A stretch of DNA of 64,000 nt from JANQIO01 sp043585095 (GTDB taxonomy: Bacteria; Pseudomonadota; Gammaproteobacteria; Pseudomonadales; Halieaceae): the NCBI GenBank assembly GCA_043585095.1, contig CP121321.1:62001-126000 (forward strand). The letters are read 5' to 3'. This document shows, one piece after another, positions 60,259 to 64,000 of the stretch. Made by a program: the position numbers and the translations under genes. A model generated the notes under the pieces. The model did not search any database and had not been told where the DNA came from. It was given only the letters and a program-made list of their open reading frames with translations. Within the stretch, counting starts at the first letter, position 1. Each line of letters begins with the position of its first letter.

Positions 60259-62442
60259 ATGAAAAAAAGAACATCATTACGTGTAGCATCCGCGTCTGCC
60301 CTGGGGTTGGCAGTGCTCATAACGTCGGATATCAGTGTCGCCCAGCGGCAAATCGAGGAAGTGATCGTAACGGCCCGAAAGCGGCAGGAAAGCATTCAGG
60401 ACGTGCCGATCTCTATCACCGCCCTTTCCGGCGCAGAGATTCAGGAAGCGGGTTTGCTTCGGTTGCAGGATATTTCCAGCCTGGTCCCGAACATGACCTA
60501 TCTGGAGGCCAACTCCAATAAGTTCACCAATGTCACCTTGCGAGGAATTTCCTCAGGTGGCGGGCTGGGCAATGACCCAGCCATCGGCGTTTACATTGAT
60601 GATATCTATATCGGCCGCGACTCCGGATTCAACAGCGACCTGCTCGATATCGAGCGCATCGAAGTTCTGAAAGGCCCGCAAGGCACGCTGTTTGGCCGGA
60701 ATACCACCGTCGGCGCCATCAACATTACGACCAAGCGGCCCTCCGAAGAACTGGAAGGCCAGCTGCTTTTAGATATGGGCAATTACGATTATCGCCGCAT
60801 TGGCGGCTTGATCAGTGGGCCCTTGAGCGACAACGTCTCGGCCAAGCTCTCCGTGGTCGATACCGAGCGCGACGGATTTCTCGACAACAGCTTTGGCGGT
60901 ACCGCGAATACCGTGGATTACACGATGGCGCGGGGACAGTTGCTATGGGAAGCCAGTGATCGTCTTGAGTTTATGGTGACAGCCAGCTACCGCGAGGACT
61001 CTGGCGACGGTAACAACTACGTGACGCAAAACCAGGGTGAGGCGGTTACTTTCAGCCGCGATGTCAGCATCCCTGACATCGGCTTTGAAGATGTCGAAGA
61101 CACCATGTTGGCGCTGCACGCCACCTATGAGTTCGACGGCATGTTGCTGACCTCCATTACCGGACGTCAGGAACTCGAAGAGTCTTACGTGAACGATCAG
61201 GACTGGAGCCCTCTGGATGATCTGACTGGCGTTGATTCACGGGACATGGAAGCCTGGAGTCAGGAGCTACGGCTTGAATCCACGGGTGATAACCGCCTGG
61301 ATTGGATTGTCGGGCTTTACTATTACCAGCAGGATTTCGATGTCTCCACGCAGTCACTTAGCGGCTTCGATACGATCTACGCTTTCTTTGGCCTCACCGA
61401 CCTGATCGGCAGTGGTGTGCCACCTTCCAGCATCAGCCCGGGAATACCTGACGGCGTTGATATCAGCGCGGTGTCGACAATTGAGACGGAAAGCTACGCC
61501 GCTTTTGCCAATGCGACCTACGACTTCAGCGATCAATGGAGTATTACCGCGGGCATTCGCTATTCAACGGATGATCGGGATCTGGATTATGAGCAGGACG
61601 CCACCCCGCTCGCGGCTGCCGCAGGCTTCTTTCCTTTCACGCTTCAGGATGAACAAGACGACGACGAGTGGACACCTTCGGTCAGCCTGAACTGGACGCC
61701 GGATGAAGACAAACTGGTATATGCCAGCTATTCGCGCGGCTATAAGGCAGGCGGCTTTAACAACTCTATCAGCACCACCGCCTCTCTGGTGAGCTTTGAT
61801 GCAGAGACGCTGGACAACTATGAGCTGGGCTTCAAATCAACCTGGATGGACAGCACCCTGCGCGTAAACATGGCGCTGTTTTACATGGAGTACAACGATA
61901 AGCAGGAGAGTCGTTTCATCTCCGGTGTCGGCTTCCAGCAGGATAATGCGGGTAAAGCTACCAGTGAAGGCTTTGAAATGGACTTCGAGTGGATACCGGC
62001 TGATCGCTGGCGCCTCTTCGGCGGCGTGGGCTATGCCAAGGCGGAGTACGACGATTACGTCCTCGATGCAAACACCGACTTCAGCGGCAATACCCTGTCA
62101 CGCGCACCGGAATGGACGGCCAATATTGGCTTCACCACGGACTGGAACTTCACCAACGCCTTGGCGGGTGATTTGCGGGTCGACTACACCTGGCAGGACG
62201 ATTTCTTCCTGCAGCCCAACAACGACCCCTTCTTCACGGCGGATAGTCAGGGCATCCTCAATGCGAGGTTGGGTTTATCGACCGCCAGTGGCAACTGGCG
62301 TGCAGCACTTTGGGGCCGCAACCTGACCGACGAAGACAATATCAACAACTTCTTCGGCGCCAGCTCGTTTGTGTTCCCCCTGTACCATTACGCATTGATT
62401 GCACCCCGCACCTATGGTGCTGAGTTGGTCTACAACTTCTAG
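60259..62442 (+). CDS. TonB-dependent outer membrane receptor, regulated by the TetR gene
   Basis: A 727-residue receptor. Start ATG 60259 is preceded by GGGAG and gives a signal peptide (MKKRTSLRVASASALGLAVLI...SVAQ), followed by the TonB-box-like EEVIVTARKR and plug motif DVPISITALSG. E-V-L-K-G-P-Q-G-T-L-F-G-R-N-T-T-V-G is the plug end; the C-terminal Y-G-A-E-L-V-Y-N-F ends in the canonical Phe. The double operator sits on its promoter. Shorter than the receptor at 2702 and clearly distinct. Confidence 0.92.
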   Translation: MKKRTSLRVASASALGLAVLITSDISVAQRQIEEVIVTARKRQESIQDVPISITALSGAEIQEAGLLRLQDISSLVPNMTYLEANSNKFTNVTLRGISSGGGLGNDPAIGVYIDDIYIGRDSGFNSDLLDIERIEVLKGPQGTLFGRNTTVGAINITTKRPSEELEGQLLLDMGNYDYRRIGGLISGPLSDNVSAKLSVVDTERDGFLDNSFGGTANTVDYTMARGQLLWEASDRLEFMVTASYREDSGDGNNYVTQNQGEAVTFSRDVSIPDIGFEDVEDTMLALHATYEFDGMLLTSITGRQELEESYVNDQDWSPLDDLTGVDSRDMEAWSQELRLESTGDNRLDWIVGLYYYQQDFDVSTQSLSGFDTIYAFFGLTDLIGSGVPPSSISPGIPDGVDISAVSTIETESYAAFANATYDFSDQWSITAGIRYSTDDRDLDYEQDATPLAAAAGFFPFTLQDEQDDDEWTPSVSLNWTPDEDKLVYASYSRGYKAGGFNNSISTTASLVSFDAETLDNYELGFKSTWMDSTLRVNMALFYMEYNDKQESRFISGVGFQQDNAGKATSEGFEMDFEWIPADRWRLFGGVGYAKAEYDDYVLDANTDFSGNTLSRAPEWTANIGFTTDWNFTNALAGDLRVDYTWQDDFFLQPNNDPFFTADSQGILNARLGLSTASGNWRAALWGRNLTDEDNINNFFGASSFVFPLYHYALIAPRTYGAELVYNF

Positions 62443-62462
62443 GCGCGGGGCCGAATGACGCA

Positions 62463-64000
62463 ATGGAGAGCGCTACGGCCAAAACGGTATGGCTAAAGGA
62501 CTATCAGCCCTATCCGTTTGAACTGCACTCGATTGAGTTGCATTTCGAACTGGATCCGGAGCGCACATCTGTGCGCTCCATCATGCAGTTCAGTCGCCGG
62601 GCCGAACACGCTGATACAACGCTGCATCTCGACGGCAGCAACCTCGAGCTAGACGCGGTGCTGCTAAACGATGAGCCGCTATCAGCTGCCGATTACGAGC
62701 TGGACGACAAAGCGTTGCGCGTGTTGAACGTGCCGGATCACTTCACCCTGTGCACGCAAGTCTTCATAAATCCTCGGGCTAACCAAACCGATGAAGGACT
62801 GTTCGAAATCCACGAGCGCTTAGCCACTCAATGCGAATCGGAAGGCTTTCGTAAAATCACCTTCTTCCCCGACCGCCCCGATGTGCTAACGCAGTACAAG
62901 GTCACGCTGGTCGGCGACAAAGAGCGCTATCCCCTGCTGCTAAGCAATGGGCATTTAGTCGACAGCGGCGAACAGGATGACGGTCGACACTGGTGTCGCT
63001 GGGAAGACCCCTTTGCCAAGCCCTGCTATATCTTCGCCGTTGTTGCCGGCGACTTTGGCTGCCTGTCTGACAGCTACCAGACCGGTAGCGGCCGACATAT
63101 CGAACTCAATATCTATGCCGACCACGATCGTATCGGTGAGTGCGATTTTGCCATGGGCGCGCTCAAGCGATCGCTGCTGTGGGAAGAGCAGCAATACCAG
63201 CGCGAGTATGATCTGGACCTCTACAACATCGTCGCACTCACTGGACACGTGGGCGCGATGGAAAACAAAGGCCTGAATATTTTTGATGCCAACGGTATCT
63301 GCGCCGATCCTGAGATATCAACCGATCAGGACTACTCAATCGTAGAGCGTATTCTGGCACATGAGGTGTTCCACAATTGGACGGGAAACCGGGTCACCTG
63401 CCGGGACTGGTTTCAGCTCAGTCTTAAAGAGGGTTTGACTCGGTTCAGGGATCAGTGCTTTTCACAAGATATGGCGGGCGGGGGTCATCGGCGCATTGAG
63501 TTTGTTCGCGCGCTGCAGCGCAATCAGTATCCGGAAGACGACGGCCCCGCTGTGCATGCCGTGCGGCCCGATCATTACGCTGAGATTCGAAATTTTTATA
63601 CTGGGACAGTTTACGAAAAAGGCGCTGAAGTCATTCGTATGATGCGTTGCTTGTTGGGCGATGAGCGGTTCCGGGAAGGCGTGCGCCAATATTTGAGTGA
63701 GCACGACGGTGAAGCAGTTTGCGTGGAAGATTTTGTCGCGGTGATGCAGTCCGTCAGTGGACAAGATTTGCAGCAGTTTTTCCGCTGGTATGGACAGGCG
63801 GGACGGCCTCAGCTTGAAGCCCGCGGCGACTACGATAGCCGTTCCGGAGAATACCGACTGACCCTGACCCAGCATACCGCAGCAACCCCTGGGCAGGCGG
63901 AAAAGTTACCGTTTCATATCCCTGTGCGAATGGAGCTGCTGTCTGCCGATGGGCATGTTCTGGCAGCGAACTGCCCCAACGCACGGCGGGTAGACGGAGA
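62463..64000 (+). CDS. pepN: Aminopeptidase N, 3'-truncated by the window
   Basis: M1-family zinc aminopeptidase; about 512 of roughly 870 residues are inside the window with no stop. The exopeptidase motif G-A-M-E-N lies in HVGAMENKG and the zinc site is HEVFH followed by N-W-T-G-N-R-V-T-C-R-D-W-F-Q-L-S-L-K-E-G-L-T, as in gammaproteobacterial PepN. Start ATG 62463 is 20 bp after the TonB receptor stop, so it may share the TetR-controlled promoter. It releases N-terminal amino acids from peptides in the cytosol. Confidence 0.95.
   Translation, partial: MESATAKTVWLKDYQPYPFELHSIELHFELDPERTSVRSIMQFSRRAEHADTTLHLDGSNLELDAVLLNDEPLSAADYELDDKALRVLNVPDHFTLCTQVFINPRANQTDEGLFEIHERLATQCESEGFRKITFFPDRPDVLTQYKVTLVGDKERYPLLLSNGHLVDSGEQDDGRHWCRWEDPFAKPCYIFAVVAGDFGCLSDSYQTGSGRHIELNIYADHDRIGECDFAMGALKRSLLWEEQQYQREYDLDLYNIVALTGHVGAMENKGLNIFDANGICADPEISTDQDYSIVERILAHEVFHNWTGNRVTCRDWFQLSLKEGLTRFRDQCFSQDMAGGGHRRIEFVRALQRNQYPEDDGPAVHAVRPDHYAEIRNFYTGTVYEKGAEVIRMMRCLLGDERFREGVRQYLSEHDGEAVCVEDFVAVMQSVSGQDLQQFFRWYGQAGRPQLEARGDYDSRSGEYRLTLTQHTAATPGQAEKLPFHIPVRMELLSADGHVLAANCPNARRVDG

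Noticed and set aside
1..64000. Search for tRNA/rRNA genes, CRISPR repeats, IS elements, att sites and prophage genes.
   Set aside because: None seen by eye; intergenic gaps are short and contain no regularly spaced repeats or transposase-like frames. A tRNA or covariance-model scan would be needed to exclude small RNAs.

Overview
The window is a gene-dense stretch of chromosome with short intergenic gaps and a GC-rich coding bias. It looks like an aerobic, probably marine gammaproteobacterium, perhaps Cellvibrionales/Halieaceae-like. That placement is an inference from the gene families: large TonB-dependent receptors, a Coq7-type ubiquinone hydroxylase, feoAB, glcDEF, a DUF481 outer membrane protein, GldA/GldFG-type ABC genes and many acyl-CoA and flavin catabolic enzymes. 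I see no rRNA, tRNA, CRISPR array, insertion sequence, integrase or phage gene. Both window edges cut a gene: an IorB-type molybdenum hydroxylase subunit on the left and pepN on the right.

Layout. 1-10 kb: molybdenum hydroxylase, a Tat-type MsrB, a TonB receptor divergent from a cupin/JmjC-like oxygenase, a sulfotransferase, a small exported protein and a KefB-like antiporter. 9.7-13.6 kb (minus): csaA, a GNAT acetyltransferase, an APH-fold kinase and a class-III PLP enzyme, with marC upstream; the kinase and PLP enzyme resemble the amine kinase/phospho-lyase pair known from hydroxylysine and phosphoethanolamine breakdown. 13.7-20.8 kb: a catabolic-looking set (FAD oxidoreductase, luciferase-like oxidoreductase, D-aminoacylase-type amidohydrolase, NTF2-like protein, HSL-type esterase). 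21-26 kb: HMG-CoA lyase with hyuA-hyuB. 26-31 kb: coq7, a cold-shock gene with a long structured leader, a ChrR-type cupin, a DUF481 protein, a 58-residue protein and a 2-hydroxyacid dehydrogenase.

31.4-39 kb (plus): a LysR regulator followed by a tightly packed valine/isobutyryl-CoA degradation operon (AdhE-type acylating aldehyde dehydrogenase, acyl-CoA dehydrogenase, enoyl-CoA hydratase, 3-hydroxyisobutyryl-CoA hydrolase, 3-hydroxyisobutyrate dehydrogenase, alpha/beta hydrolase). The classical mmsA is not there. 39-51 kb (minus): an MFS carrier, feoA-feoB plus a phospholipase-D-type lipoprotein ending at a good intrinsic terminator, a GldA / fused GldF-GldG / DUF4340 ABC system, a TSUP permease and glutathione reductase. 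51-55 kb (plus): glcDEF and an NTF2-like protein.

55.4-62.4 kb is the most coherent unexplored unit. A minus-strand operon (TTG-started Asp/Glu racemase, D-cysteine desulfhydrase/cysteate-lyase-like PLP enzyme, enoyl-CoA hydratase) diverges from a plus-strand run (GPH-type symporter, TetR regulator, TonB receptor, pepN). Both sides carry the same palindrome, TGAACA-N-TGTTCA: once between the -35 and -10 of the racemase operon, and twice in a 28-bp perfect palindrome on the -10 of the TonB receptor gene. This predicts a TetR-controlled uptake and breakdown regulon for an unidentified amino-acid-like substrate.
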